A stretch of DNA of 64,000 nt, from the NCBI GenBank assembly GCA_030323885.1, contig CM059187.1, positions 86,070,614 to 86,134,613 on the forward strand, written 5' to 3'. Both the position numbers and the translations under genes were made by a program. Positions 32,446-43,429 of this stretch are shown in pieces (positions within the stretch are counted from its first letter, which is position 1; every line of letters starts with the position of its first letter). The notes below the pieces were generated by a model. The model had not been told where the DNA came from. It did not search any database and saw only the letters and a program-made list of their open reading frames with translations. The stretch comes from Branchipolynoe longqiensis (taxonomy: Eukaryota > Annelida > Polychaeta > Phyllodocida > Polynoidae).

Positions 32446-32585
32446 TCTGATACAGGATACCAGCCTACAATATCAGTAAATGATTAAATTGTTATTAATT
32501 TAGGTATTTTTGTTGATTAAGGAGAGGACATTTAAATCGCGGACACTTGGTCTTCCTCATTCCACTGCTCCTAGTAATGCTGAGA

Positions 32586-32925
32586 CCAGACGAGATGGCC
32601 GGATGAGTTGAGCGCCCGTCTCCAGTTTTGGTAGATCGTGGGATGTGAACCCATGGGTTCGAACCCTGGTCGAGTCAAACCAATGACTTAAAAATGTATA
32701 CTTGTCGCTTTCTAGCCAGGCCCTCTGCATTATTAGGATATGGCAAGGGATGGTTTGCTCAGTGACAGGATAATGTGTCTGAGTGGGATATCAGGGGATG
32801 GTGCCAGTGGCCTAGTCTCCCAGTGTAGCAGCACTATAAAGTTGCCCTGAGTGTGCGCTGTCCTATACCCGTCTTGATATGACCTTAGATGTTGCCAGGA
32901 CGTAAAGCTCCAACAACCAACCAAG
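32586..32925 (+). mobile_element. SINE-A type-1, near full length
   Basis: Head GAGATGGCCGGATGAGTTGA, B box GGGTTCGAACCC, then CAATGACTTAAAAATG, body, and ATGTTGCCAGGACGTAAAGC with a CCAACAACCAACCAAG tail. Confidence 0.85.
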
Positions 32926-33020
32926 ATAATGCCAAATGGCAAGATAAGTAATGACAAGCGTACCTTTTTTGTAAGTCATTGGTTTGACTCGACCAGGATT
33001 CGAACCCGGGGGCTCAATAT
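32926..33020 (-). mobile_element. SINE-A head fragment, minus strand
   Basis: TAAGTCATTGGTTTGACTCG and ACCAGGATTCGAACCCGGG are the inverted B-box region. It abuts the previous SINE tail. Bases 33021-33339 hold nothing recognised. Confidence 0.7.
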
Positions 33021-33339
33021 ACTAAATTACTGTTGCAACACAGAACTATCGAATAATCAACTCGATGTCGGTTAGGTCAGCGGCGAGCACCATTTCTCCT
33101 TGTTGGGTGAGTGAGTCACAGACGTGGCTGAGATAACAATGTGGTGGGTGCGTGGAGAGAAGTCAGCACGGGGCGTGTTCGTACATGTACGCCGACGGAA
33201 GTAGATTGTGTAAGTTGTTAGTAGCACGCACCCACCAAGGCCGCGCGGACCTGACTGCATATCTGCCATGTCGGCTGGTTACCGGGGTCTCGAGTGGGTA
33301 GTAATTATGTGTTATTACCAGCCGGAGGTCATAGGGGAG

Positions 33340-33795
33340 TGCGCATGGGCGGGGGTGGGGTGGGGTGGGGTGGGAGTAGGGGAGGTGGTAGAGGTGGTAG
33401 TTCGGATGGGGGTGAGTGGGTTGGGAGGTTGTTGCGGGGCTTGGGGTTGGGGGATAGGGGAGGGGGTAGGTTGGGTGGGGGTGGGTGGGTTGGGTGTTGT
33501 TGCGGGGCGAGGGGGGTTAGGGAGGTGGTAGGTCGGGTGGGGGTGGGTGGGTTGGGAGGTTGTTGCGGGGTGTGGGGGTTGGGGGGGTAGGGGAGGTGGG
33601 GGGGGGTGGGGGTGGGGGGGTGGGGGGGGTGGGTGGGGTGTGGGGGTGGGGGGTGGCGGGGGGGGGGGGCGGGGGGGGGGTGTAGGGGGGAGGGGGGGAG
33701 TGTCGGGTGGGGGTGGGGTGGGGTGGTGGGGGTGTTGTTGCGGGGGGCGAGGGGTGGGGGGGGGGGGGGGTGGGGGGGGGGGGGGGGGGTCCTTG
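33340..33795 (+). repeat. G-rich minisatellite (GGGTGGG, TTGTTGCGGGG units)
   Basis: Purine/G-rich array with long G runs and recurrent GGTTGTTGCGGGG. Strong G-quadruplex potential. ORFs up to 199 aa (plus) and 170 aa (minus) are compositional. A C-rich tract follows at 33885-33950. Confidence 0.9.
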
Positions 33796-34067
33796 ACTGG
33801 GTACACATAGCAATGGGGCTGGATCATGACAGTGTATATAAGCCAGCCACAACTGTCTGTTATTCACCTCCCAGAGTCAGCCTGCCCCCCCCCCCCACTC
33901 CTCCTCCCCCCCCCTCCCTCCCACCTCCACTCCTCCCATCCCCATTCATCCACTTCCACCCCCAACATACAATATTCAATACCACCCAACATCGACAATT
34001 GCACAGCACACCCTGTATTGCGAATAAACAGCTTTGTGTTTGTCTGCCTGTCTGTGCACCTATTTTT

Positions 34068-34410
34068 GTTTGTTTGTTGTTGTTTTACGTCCTACCAACA
34101 TCTATGGTCATATCAGGACGGGTACCGACTTGTGACAGTGCGCACTCATGGCGACTTTATAGTGCTGCCCCACTGGAATACCAGGCCGCCAGCACCATGA
34201 CCTGATATACCACTCAGTCACATTATCCTGACACTGAGCCAACCAGTCCTTGTCCTATCCTAATAATACCGAGCACCAGGCTAGGAAGCAACAATTATCA
34301 ATTTTAAAGTCATTGGTTTGACTCGACCAGGGTTCGAACCCACGACCCCACGATCCCACGATCTACCGATAGGGAGACGGACGCTCTAACTCATTCTGGT
34401 CCCTATTTTT
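34068..34410 (-). mobile_element. SINE-A type-1, minus strand, near full length
   Basis: TTGTTGTTTTACGTCCTACC, GGACGGGTACCGACTTGTGA, body, CAGGGTTCGAACCC and GGGAGACGGACGCTCTAACT. A duplicated CCCACGATC occurs in the head. Confidence 0.9.
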
Positions 34411-34449
34411 GTTTGTAGGTGTCTTTTTATGTCTGCACATAGATATATA

Positions 34450-34617
34450 CAGTAAAAGCTGTCTAACCGACCACCTCCATAGATCGACCACTCCCCTATA
34501 TCGATCGCTTTATTTGGGTCCCAACAATACCATTGTGACCATATTCTAACTCCCTCAGCCGACCATCTATCCCTAAATGGACCACTTAAACTTTAAGGTC
34601 GGTCCCAAGGTAGGTCC
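34450..34617. mobile_element. pogo/Tc1-like MITE, copy 3, right end decayed
   Basis: CAGTAAAAGCTGTCTAACCG at the left and the shared block ATCGATCGCTTTATTTGGGT, CCCAACAATACCATTGT. The right terminus is degraded. Confidence 0.75.
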
Positions 34618-34690
34618 ATGCATTTATCTACATATATATATGTGTGTTGGTGTGTGAGTGATTGCATATATATATGTGAGTTCAGTCATT

Positions 34691-35004
34691 ACTGGGTGTG
34701 GTGGCCTATTCGATAGAGCTCAGGCCTCGAGTGCGGGAGATCGGGAGTTCTGTTCCCGGTCAAGTCAGCCCATTGACTTATCAAATTGATACTTGTCGCT
34801 TCCTAGCCTGACGTTCGGCCTTAATAGGATAGGGAAAGGACTAGTTAGTTCAGTGTCAGGATAATGTAACTGAGTGGGATATCGGGTCATAGTGCTGGCA
34901 GCCTGATTTCCCAGACGGGCAGCACTATAAAGTGTGCAAGTCGGTACCCGTCCTGATATGACCTTAGATGGTGCCAGGACATTAAACTCCAACAACCAAG
35001 CAGT
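34691..35004 (+). mobile_element. SINE-A with type-2 head, plus strand
   Basis: Head CTGGGTGTGGTGGCCTATTC, GATAGAGCTCAGGCCTCG and GAGTTCTGTTCCCGGTCAAG. Body to GGTGCCAGGACATTAAACTC with a CAACAACCAAGC tail. Confidence 0.85.
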
Positions 35005-35074
35005 TCAGCACCTTACTCTGATCATAGTCCACCCGCATTGTCACAAATCGGAGGGTCGTGCTTGGGTGTGGATG

Positions 35075-35230
35075 TGTGTGTGGGGGGGGGGGGTGTAGGG
35101 GGTGAAGGCGGGGGGGTGCGTGTGCGTGGGTGGATGCCGGTGAGAGGGTGTGGGTGTGGGTGTAGGTCCGGGTGTGTGGGTGTGGGTGCGGGTGTGTAGG
35201 TGTGTGTGTGGGGGGGGGGGGGGGTTATGG
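35075..35230 (+). repeat. (GGGTGTG)n G/T-rich array
   Basis: GTGTGTGGGGGGG and GGGTGTGGGTG runs; low complexity. Confidence 0.85.
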
Positions 35231-35429
35231 CGAGGGAGGGACGCGCCCCCACCCCCAGCTCCGCCTCCAGTAAAGACTGCCGCGTTGCAGGCTGGGACAG
35301 GTCGCTTGATAAGAGCGTGTCCAACTTGGCCCCGTTATTGGCGTACGGCCTTTTCTGAGTCTCAGGGTCGTTGAATGTCAGCTTACGGCGAGGTCTAATT
35401 GGGTGCACGCGGAGAGATCACCGCCTCCT

Positions 35430-35820
35430 TCCCACCCCCAACCCCCACCCCATCCGCTCACCCCATCCCCCTACCATCCGCTCACCCCATCCCCCTTCCA
35501 TCTCCCTCCAACACGCAGACACCTGTGGGTACTACCTCTCCACCCACAATAGCCCCTATCTCCCCCAACCGCTACCACCGACACCGACACCGATACCGAC
35601 ACCGACACCGACACCAACCCCGACACCAACACCAACACGGTCGCTGCCACCGCCTCTGCCACTGCCACTGCCACCGGCACTGATACCGCCACAACCACCA
35701 CCGACACCAGCGCCGACATCGCCTGTGGCACCGCCTCTGCCACCGTCACCATCTCAACGACTGCCACTGTCACTAACACCAACACCAACACTGCCACCAC
35801 CCCCTACCACTGCCATATGA
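35430..35820 (+). repeat. C-rich array with (CACCGA)n core
   Basis: CCATCCGCTCACCCCATCCC duplicates are followed by (ACCGAC)n at 35574-35640 and (ACTGCC)n-like DNA. The 149-aa ORF is Pro/Thr-rich repeat translation. Bases 35821-36130 have no recognised element. Confidence 0.85.
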
Positions 35821-36132
35821 CAATACAGTTGTCGTGTTGCTGTGGAACTTGTAGGTTACATGAGGTATAAATTACTTATGGAAATATTATTCATGTGTGT
35901 AATTCTCCTGCTTTGTTATTTACTTGTTCTACTCGCTGCAAATACTCCTGTAACCTCATTTGATATGTTCTTTGGTAGTTTGGGTTAATGGCGGCTGGGG
36001 CGCAGCCTGGAGGGCCAATTCCCCTCCTGCCACCCAGGTGGTGCCTCACCCCACCTACCATCTGCCCATTTCGCCCTCCGATTTTGCTCAATAAAATGTA
36101 ACGGTAAGTCTTTAGGGCCAGCCAGAGTGTTA

Positions 36133-36971
36133 TGGCCGTGTCACACTATGACACAATACGGTAGCTTAAGCTGATGTAGGTGAAATTTGGCCATTATGTC
36201 GAGATACATTACTCATTCGTTAAGCCTATGTCGAGTTATGTTGAGATACGGTGACACACGTCAAGGTTTTGGAAATACCAAAAACCTTTGATGTAGCTCG
36301 ATGTAAAGGCCATTACATTGGGTTATGTTGGGCTTACGTTGCACTCATGTTAGGCTTACGTCGAGATACGTTAGACTTTGTTAGAGCTACGTCAGTCTAG
36401 GTTGAAATACGTCGACTTACGGTAGACTGACGGAGAGCCGGGAGGAACATGTAGCCCATGCGCTGACAATGTGGTGTCAACGTATCTCGACATAGGTCTA
36501 ATGTGTCTCTGATGTGTGCCTAACATTAGTCTAATGTAAGTCTAACGTGTCTTAACGTATTCGACGTAGTTGATGAACGGTTGGTGCGCGTGTAACATAT
36601 ATGACGCGCTCCAACATTCCTCAAATGTAAATGAACGTGCTGTGAACGTGGTGTGAACGTTTTGTGAACGTTTGCCTCGGTGTCCGTACGCTGAGCACTT
36701 TAGACTGACAGTGCTCACTCACGGGCCTGATGTTGACCCGCGTTACGAATTATGCCAGAGTCACACATAGCTACGTTAGGGCAGGCGTAATTACATGACT
36801 CCTACGCTGAGCCATCGCTAGGGTTTTGCTAGGCTGCCGTCATGCACACTGGAGGCTTGTTAGGCTTACGTTTGGCCCTGAAACACAGAGAATTTCGACG
36901 TATCTCAACGTACAAAAGAGTTTTTACATTGCCCACTCACTGGCCTGTTACATCGTAGTGTGAGAGGGGTA
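36133..36971. mobile_element. Harbinger-like MITE, copy C
   Basis: TTA at 36130-36132 and 36972-36974. Ends TGGCCGTGTCACACTATGAC and CATCGTAGTGTGAGAGGGGT. The interior is a dense array of GTCGAGATACG / TACGTTAG echoes. The central AAGGTTTTGGAAATACCAAA (then AACCTT) lies at 36263-36290. Confidence 0.7.
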
Positions 36972-36974
36972 TTA

Positions 36975-37390
36975 GGCTCGATCCATTACCTCTGTCTTCT
37001 CTTCTAATTTGTTATGGAAGGAATTAATAATAGAATATCATTGTGTTATATACTGCAAATTGTGTTTTCAACAGTTATTCTATACCTTACTCTATATAAC
37101 CATTTTTGTGTAAATAATCCTGAATTGAAAAATGGCTTAAGACCGGTGTTTTGCCCCTGATAAGGGACTTATTCAGCAGAATAAACATATTTACCACAAA
37201 CACACACACAAATACCCGCGAAACAAAGAAGCACACTCCCGCGCAGCACCTCGACTCGGTGTGCATTGTGACGTGGATTGATTCTATTTTAATGGTTCAA
37301 AGAACTTGTTAAAAATGACAGGTGGCCTGCTTCCGCAGTACATTGGACACTTCGCCCAGTTCACCTTATTTGGGGCCGGGAATTTGATTT
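36975..37390. other. No gene recognised
   Basis: Unique AT-rich sequence; no ORF of note. Confidence 0.5.
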
Positions 37391-37395
37391 AGAAC

Positions 37396-37402
37396 ACAAT
37401 GC

Positions 37403-37436
<34 letters not shown>

Positions 37437-37612
37437 GTATATACATAGTCTGATCATTCATTAAATACAGCCTTTGTGTCAGAACCAGGACTCTGGATTT
37501 CTGATCATGTGAGACTAGTGTTATATACATATATTTATACATGGGATCCTTCATTAAGAGCAGTCTTTGTGTCAGCGCCGGGACTCTGGCCTTCCAGTCA
37601 TGACAGTAGTAT
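37396..37612. repeat. TA array plus two diverged ~80-bp direct repeats
   Basis: A TA run is followed by two copies of TCATTAA-AGCCTTTGTGTCAG-GGACTCTGG-TCATG-type sequence ending in TATATA. A related CAGCGCCAGAGCACTGGTCT occurs at about 57750. Confidence 0.6.
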
Positions 37613-37638
37613 TATATATATGTGTGTGTGTATGTGTG

Positions 37639-37728
<90 letters not shown>
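37613..37728 (+). repeat. (GT)n microsatellite, >45 repeats
   Basis: Almost uninterrupted GT dinucleotides. Confidence 0.95.
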
Positions 37729-37731
<3 letters not shown>

Positions 37732-37880
37732 TGCATAAGCATTATGCGAGTATAAAGGCACAGAAGAAAATTATTATTATTATCCATTTATCACCACTTA
37801 ATACTCGCCATGTATTTGCTCCGTTCCTTCCATCCTGGGACCGGTGGCGGCACCACCGGCCCAAATCCTAACTACGGACG
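37729..37880 (+). repeat. Microsatellite-linked dispersed repeat, copy 7
   Basis: Directly after the GT array: GATGCATAAGCATTATGCGA, GTATAAAGGCACAGAAGAAA, a TTATTATTATTATC run, then GGACCGGTGGCGGCACCACC. The best preserved copy. Confidence 0.6.
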
Positions 37881-38057
37881 CGACACCTTATCATTTGCAA
37901 ACCGAGAATGTCTTCTTTATTAGGATAGGGCAATATATTCCCAATGACAGAGAATTCATTTTCTCAACCACATGGTGTGGTCCTGCTAGTACATAGACAG
38001 TGGTTGGCGATTTTAACATATTATCAAGTTCAAACCTTTACACATTGTACGGTTCAA

Positions 38058-38957
38058 ACTGATTGAGAGAGACAATGAGGCATTAAGTGCTTATTGACAG
38101 CCTGATTAAGAGCTTATTGACAGCCAGATTGAGAGCAGCAATGAGGTATTAAGAGCTTATTGACAGCCTGATTGAGAGCAGCAATGAGGCAATAAGAGAT
38201 TATTGACAGCCAGATTGAGAGCAGAAATGAGGCAATACATGCATATTGACAGCCTGATTGAGAGCAGCAATGAGGCATTAAGAGCTTATTGACATCCTGA
38301 TTGAGAGCAGCAATGAGGCATTAATAGCTTATTGGCATCCTGATTAAGAGCAGCAATGAGGCATTAGGAGATTATTGACAACCTAATTGAGAGCAGGAAT
38401 GAGGCATTAAGAGCTTTTTGACATCCTGATTGAGAGCAGCAATGAGGCATTAAGAGATTATTGACAACCAAATTAAGATCAGAAATGAGGCATTAAGATC
38501 TTACTGACAGCCTGATTGGGAGCAGCAATGAGGCATCAAGAGCTAATTGACGACCCACTTGAGAGCAGCAATGAGGCATTAATAGCTCATTGAGAGCCTG
38601 ATTAAGAGCAGCAATGAGGCATTAAGAGAAGCAATGAGGCATTAAGAGCTTAGTGAGATCCTGATTGAGAGCAGCACTTAGGCATTAAGAGCTTAGTGAG
38701 ATCCTGATTGAGAGCAGTATTGAAGCATTAAGAGCTAATTGACATCCTGATTAAGAGCAGCAATGAGGCATTAAGATCTCATTGGCAGCCAGATTGAGAG
38801 CAGCAATGAGGCATTAAGAGTCTATTGATAGCCTGATTAAGAGCAGCAATGAGGCATTAATAGCTTATTGGCCTCCTGATTGAGAGCAGCAATGAGACAT
38901 TAACAGCTCATTGACAGCTTAATCGAGAGCAGCAATGAGGCATTAAGAACATATTGA
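38058..38957 (+). repeat. 43-bp minisatellite, ~21 copies
   Basis: Unit contains AGAGCAGCAATGAGGCATTA, AGAGCTTATTGACAGCCTGA and TTG. Copies are 80-95% alike with no unique spacers, so this is a tandem array and not a CRISPR. Confidence 0.95.
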
Positions 38958-39834
38958 CTGATATGGATGAGGTCCGAGGGATGAACATTAACCTAGGTGG
39001 TCATAAGGTTGGTGCACATTAACACAACAAAGATCTGGTAGGCATTTAGACAAACAATAAAAACTGGCCTATTCATTTATTTTAACACAGTAAAACACAA
39101 AATTATTATATCGAGCTGGACCAGTTCAACGGTATTATCAGACTGTGTGTTCTAATGAGCGTTCCATTTCATGGACATTCCATTTTCACCATATGGAATA
39201 TTATCAGCACCAGTTAGCCATTTAGTGAGTGATACATATATGAATGCATACCAAGCGACTGTCATGTGAAAGCCCTGAACATGGGGTGGGGGCGGAGTGA
39301 AGGATGCCGGTATCCCTCCACCCAACAAGGGGGAGGGAGTGGGAGCAGGACACTACAGACATTATTACACGTTATACCAGTGTTATCAGTATCCATATAG
39401 ATATATAGCTATATAGAGATATATATATGGGATGTATAACGCAAATTTGAGTGTCCTGTTGGGCCTATAGGTGTTAACGGCCAGACGCAGCCGGCATGCA
39501 GTGCCTAGAGCCCCTCACAGGTGGCACCAGTGTGGCCCATGACATACTACACAGAGTCAGATAGATAGGATACAGTGCTATACTATTACATAGGGAACTG
39601 AAGATAGGTAGTGTCCTTGTTTATATTCCCATAATGGATTATAGAGCACATAAATGCAAGGGGAACACATACTATATACATCTATTCCTCCTTGGCGCAT
39701 TTGTGTTTCTCACCCCCCAGCTGTTGGGGTAATTGGTGGGCGGGACCCCCCTCGCGCCACATACACTGGAGTTGTTTTTTTCTTTATATATACGCCATAT
39801 ACCTCATTATGGTAACATAAACAAGGACAATCCC
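38958..39834. other. No gene recognised
   Basis: Unique sequence; only short TA-rich pieces. Confidence 0.5.
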
Positions 39835-39835
39835 A

Positions 39836-39880
39836 TACAATAAAACCCCATACAATAAAACCCATACAATAAAACCTACG
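39836..39880 (+). repeat. Three ~14-bp tandem units
   Basis: CATACAATAAAACC repeated three times with one extra C. Confidence 0.85.
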
Positions 39881-39965
39881 CATACTCCCTAATGATATAT
39901 ATTATACCGGGATTAGTTCCCGCTTCTGCCACGGCGTCGCCACAAGCGTACCTATCATTAACCGG

Positions 39966-40463
39966 TGTCGCAGTTTCAGCGCCCGGTCAGTTTCCACCGC
40001 CCGTATAGACTCAAACTCAAGGCATTGTCAATGGTAGTGAGCAATCTTCATACAGAAAATACAGCAAAAGTGAAATATCTCTAAAACTACACTACCTATT
40101 AACAAATCGCTTGGTACACATATAGAAAACATCTTTACCAAAAAGACTGTATTAAATTTATAAGGGTAGGGTTCTTGATTTGTATTAATTTAGAATAAAA
40201 CTAAGGTTTTGCACTGCGCATACCGTCAAACTCAAGGTATTGTCAATGGTCGCTAGCAATCTTCATACAGAAAATACAGGAAAAGTGATATATCTCTAAA
40301 ACCACACCACCTAGAAGCAAATCGCTTGGTACACATGTAGAAAACATCTTTACCAAAACCATTATATTAAATTTATAAGGTTAGTGATGAAGATGTTAGA
40401 TTTTGACGCATGCGCATGAAACCGACAGGCAGCTGAAACTGACCGGGCGCTGAAACTGCGACA
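39966..40463. mobile_element. Ginger-like MITE with CCGG target duplication, copy 2
   Basis: Ends TGTCGCAGTTTCAGCGCCCG and its exact complement; the inverted repeat continues to GTCAGTTTC. CCGG at 39962-39965 and 40464-40467. The interior is homologous to copy 1 (same two direct ~180-bp blocks), but the inverted repeats differ beyond the first 13 bases. Confidence 0.85.
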
Positions 40464-40467
40464 CCGG

Positions 40468-40889
40468 CATAGCAGCCAAATTTATATATATAGGGAGCAT
40501 ATATAGGAAGCATATATATGTGTGTATATATCCAATCCAATGTACATGGCTCTCCACCAGGTGAATAATCCATATTTGTAGTTTACCTGCTCTCACAAAT
40601 CCTGTCTAGTGTAAGGCAGGCATAATAGTGGCCGAGGGTTCAATCATAACTTATCTCTTTTTCTAATGAAATTCATGTTTTTGTGTTAATTTCTATTGTG
40701 GGAGTAGTTGGCTGCGCAAATAGATTTAAACTGTTAATTGCTCTCACAATAGCTGTGTAGATCTATCCATCTGGTCTGTTATATAGTGTCCTCCACTAGT
40801 CATGCCGATTACACTTGCCACGCCCACTATGCCAACTACGCCCACTGCGCAATCCCCATTAGGACCTGACACAACTGAATCTCCCATTC
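40468..40889. other. No gene recognised
   Basis: Unique AT-rich sequence. Confidence 0.5.
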
Positions 40890-41097
40890 AAACCACATAA
40901 ACACACCTTCCCCACCATGATTGACACACATTCACTCATTCCCTCAGTGTTCTTCTTGTCCACCCCATCTTACCCTCACCCCACCTTCACCCTGTTGCAC
41001 TGCCTTTCACCCCACTCTCAAAGACCCCATCGTCACCCCACCCTGACACACCCTCACACACCTCATCCTCACATACCACACACTCATCACATACACA
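40890..41097 (+). repeat. C-rich tandem repeat, part 1
   Basis: CACCATGATTGACACACATT, CACTCATTCCCTCAGTGTTC and CTCACCCCACC. The same unit recurs at 42061-42445, so the LINE between them interrupted the array. Confidence 0.8.
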
Positions 41098-42060
41098 GTC
41101 TGCCGACTGGAAAAATTTGGCTACGCTTGCCCGATCAGAGCTCGATTTTCACTGCGGAAGCCCGCGCACTCCTTTTCACATTGGAGTGTATCGAGGTATC
41201 CAACCACACTAACTATGCTATACACAGTGATTCGTTCTCTTGCCTCCTGGCTGTTGCTGGACTGCAAAGGAATCACCCTATTCTAGCAACGGTCATTATA
41301 AAATGAACCAACTGGCAACGGATGGGTATGATATCCACCTGTGCTGGGTGCCTGGCCATGCCGGCATACAAGGAAACAAACGAGCTGATCGGGCTGCGAA
41401 GAAGGCCCTGAACTGTGATCTTGAACCGTGTCTGATCCCTCACTCTGATCTGAAACCACTAATAGCCACATGAGTGGGATGAAAACATTAATAAACTTAA
41501 AGAAATTGAACCATGGGTGGGAAAACCACCACAGACTGATGCGGGAGGTCGGCGGGACCAAGTGTTTCTTAGCCGCTGCCGTATTGGCCACTCGTGGCTT
41601 ACACATGCTTTTCTGCTCAAGGGGGAACCTCCCCCTGAATGTATTGGGTGTCAGTCCCCACTGACACTCAAACACATTTTACTAAGTTGCGTTAATATTT
41701 TGGCCCTGGGCCAACAATTCTACACTGCAGACAGTATGCGTGACCTACTTACTAAAGTAAAAGAAGAAAACATTTTAGCCTTTTTGAGGGCAGCTGGACT
41801 CTACCACCTCATATAGTTTACTAAATAAATTCTATCAATTATTAATAAAACTTTTCTTTTTCTATGGGAATTTGTTTCCCTTGACCACAAATATATGATT
41901 GTGAGCTTTCTAATTTAATGAGTGTATATTGGCACATAATTGATTGTCTGCTTTTACATGTAAAAGCAATGGTTTGAACAAAAAACAAACATTTCTCGCC
42001 GTGAATATGGCCTATGCTGCCGACACGGCATAAAGCAACCACCAATCAATCAATCAATCG
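41098..42060 (+). pseudogene. I/Jockey-type LINE, 5'-truncated copy (RNase H + 3' end)
   Basis: This copy starts inside RNase H (LRLPDQSSIFTAEARALLFT, SDSFSCLLAVAGL). It shifts frame near 41300 to MNQLATDGYDIHLCWVPGHA, GIQGNKRADRAAK. An early stop falls at LIAT, followed by a deletion relative to the 61126 copy. It resumes with WENHHRLMR/GKPPQTDAGG and the CIGCQSPLTLKHILLSC zinc-knuckle-like C-terminus, ending AAGLYHLI at 41816. The ~240-bp 3' UTR is shared with 60882-61125 and ends in (CAAT)n. CATACACA flanks both sides (41090-41097, 42061-42068), a likely 8-bp TSD. Confidence 0.9.
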
Positions 42061-42445
42061 CATACACACACCTTCCCACAATGATTACCACACACACACA
42101 CTCACTGTGTTTGCCTTTTCCACCGCATCTTACCCTCACCCCACCCTCACCATACTGCACTCCTCTTCACCCCACTCTCAAACACTCTACCATTACCCCA
42201 CCCTCACACACCTCATCCTCACACACTCACCACATACACCCATCTTCCCCACCAGGATTACCTCTTCTTGGTTCTTGGTCATGATTACCACACACACACT
42301 CACTCATTGTGTTCTTCGTTTCCACCCCATCTCAGCCTCACCGCCACCCTCACCCTATTGCACTCCTCTTCACCCCACCCTCACACACACACACTCCTTC
42401 CTCACACAACCCCACCCTCACACACCCCACCTTCACCACCACTGA
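42061..42445 (+). repeat. C-rich tandem repeat, parts 2 and 3
   Basis: Two further copies of the unit at 40890-41097 (ATGATTACCACACACACACT, CACTGTGTT, CCACCCTCACC). Bases 42446-42660 are unique with no gene. Confidence 0.8.
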
Positions 42446-42663
42446 TCTCCTAGACCTTCGGCTCGTCTGTGCCCCGTGACCAGCCAAAAGCTGCTTTCTC
42501 CAAGGCGGGCAAAGGAAAGGCGAATTGGATAAAGGACATCTGCAGTAAATGAGCTTCCCCCGGACCGAGGGACGGGGCGATGATGGTCCGTCAGGCGGCC
42601 GGCCGTCCAGCCCAAGCCCGGCAGGTCTATTAGTCTGGGATTACCTGCTCCCACCCCGGGAAG

Positions 42664-42985
42664 ATGCTCCCCGGTAGCCGGGGCCTAGGGAGTGCACTGG
42701 CCGGATGGGGTGGGAATGTGGCGAGGTGGGGTGGGGTGTGGCGGGTTGGGGGTGGGGGCGGTGTGGGGTGGTGGGTGGCAAGGCGGGGTGGGGTGCGGCG
42801 GGGTGGGGTGCGGCGGGGTGGGGTGCGGCGGGGTGGGGTGCGGCGGGAAGGGGGACGGCATGTTGAGGGAGGGGGTACGCGGAGGCGGAGGGCGGTCGTG
42901 GTGCCGGTGGGGATCCGCGGGGTGCGGTGGGGCGGGGCGGGTTGGGGTGGGGTGGGGCGTGGCGGGGGTATGTGGGACGTAGGAT
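42664..42985 (+). repeat. G-rich (GGGGTGCGGC)n array
   Basis: 15-bp GTGGGGTGCGGCGGG units at 42786-42848 within a G-rich block. Long ORFs on both strands are compositional. Confidence 0.9.
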
Positions 42986-43429
42986 GAGGAGGCGGAGGGG
43001 TGTTGTGGTGCTGGTGGCCTTCTTGGGTTTAGCCGACTCGACTTTGATCCTTGATATCCAGCACACACAAATAGCAAAATAACAAAAACTAAATAATATA
43101 CCAAACAATCTCAATCCACATCTGAATCCTCCCATCATTCCCTCTCCCTCCATCTCCCAGCTCCCATATTCCGATCGCCTTCAGTTTCCCCTTCTTTCCC
43201 GCTCCCCACGCGGACGCATCCGTGATCTATCTGTCCCCTTCCCTCATTCCCGCCTTCGCAATTGCTCCCAGCACCTGTGTGCCGTTGGCAACGCTTTGCT
43301 AAAGCCGCACTTCTAGTGAAGCAGACTTGCAATTTCATTCACCCTAAGTCTGTTTCCATCCTCTCCTCCTCTCACCCTGCCCACCTCTCCCATCTGGCTA
43401 CCCATCCTCTCTACAGAACCCCCGTCCCA
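42986..43429. other. No gene recognised
   Basis: Pyrimidine-rich unique sequence leading into the 78-bp array. Confidence 0.4.

Noticed and set aside
33315..34205. Long Gly- and Pro-rich ORFs on both strands
   Set aside because: Products of a G-rich array; no conserved motif.
35891..36091. 66-residue minus ORF (ends NPNYQRTYQMRLQEYLQRVE)
   Set aside because: It looks protein-like and could be an exon or gag relic. I recognise no family and see no splice context or supporting neighbour.
38058..38957. 43-bp regular repeats suggestive of a CRISPR array
   Set aside because: Units are directly tandem without unique spacers, the genome is eukaryotic and there are no cas genes.
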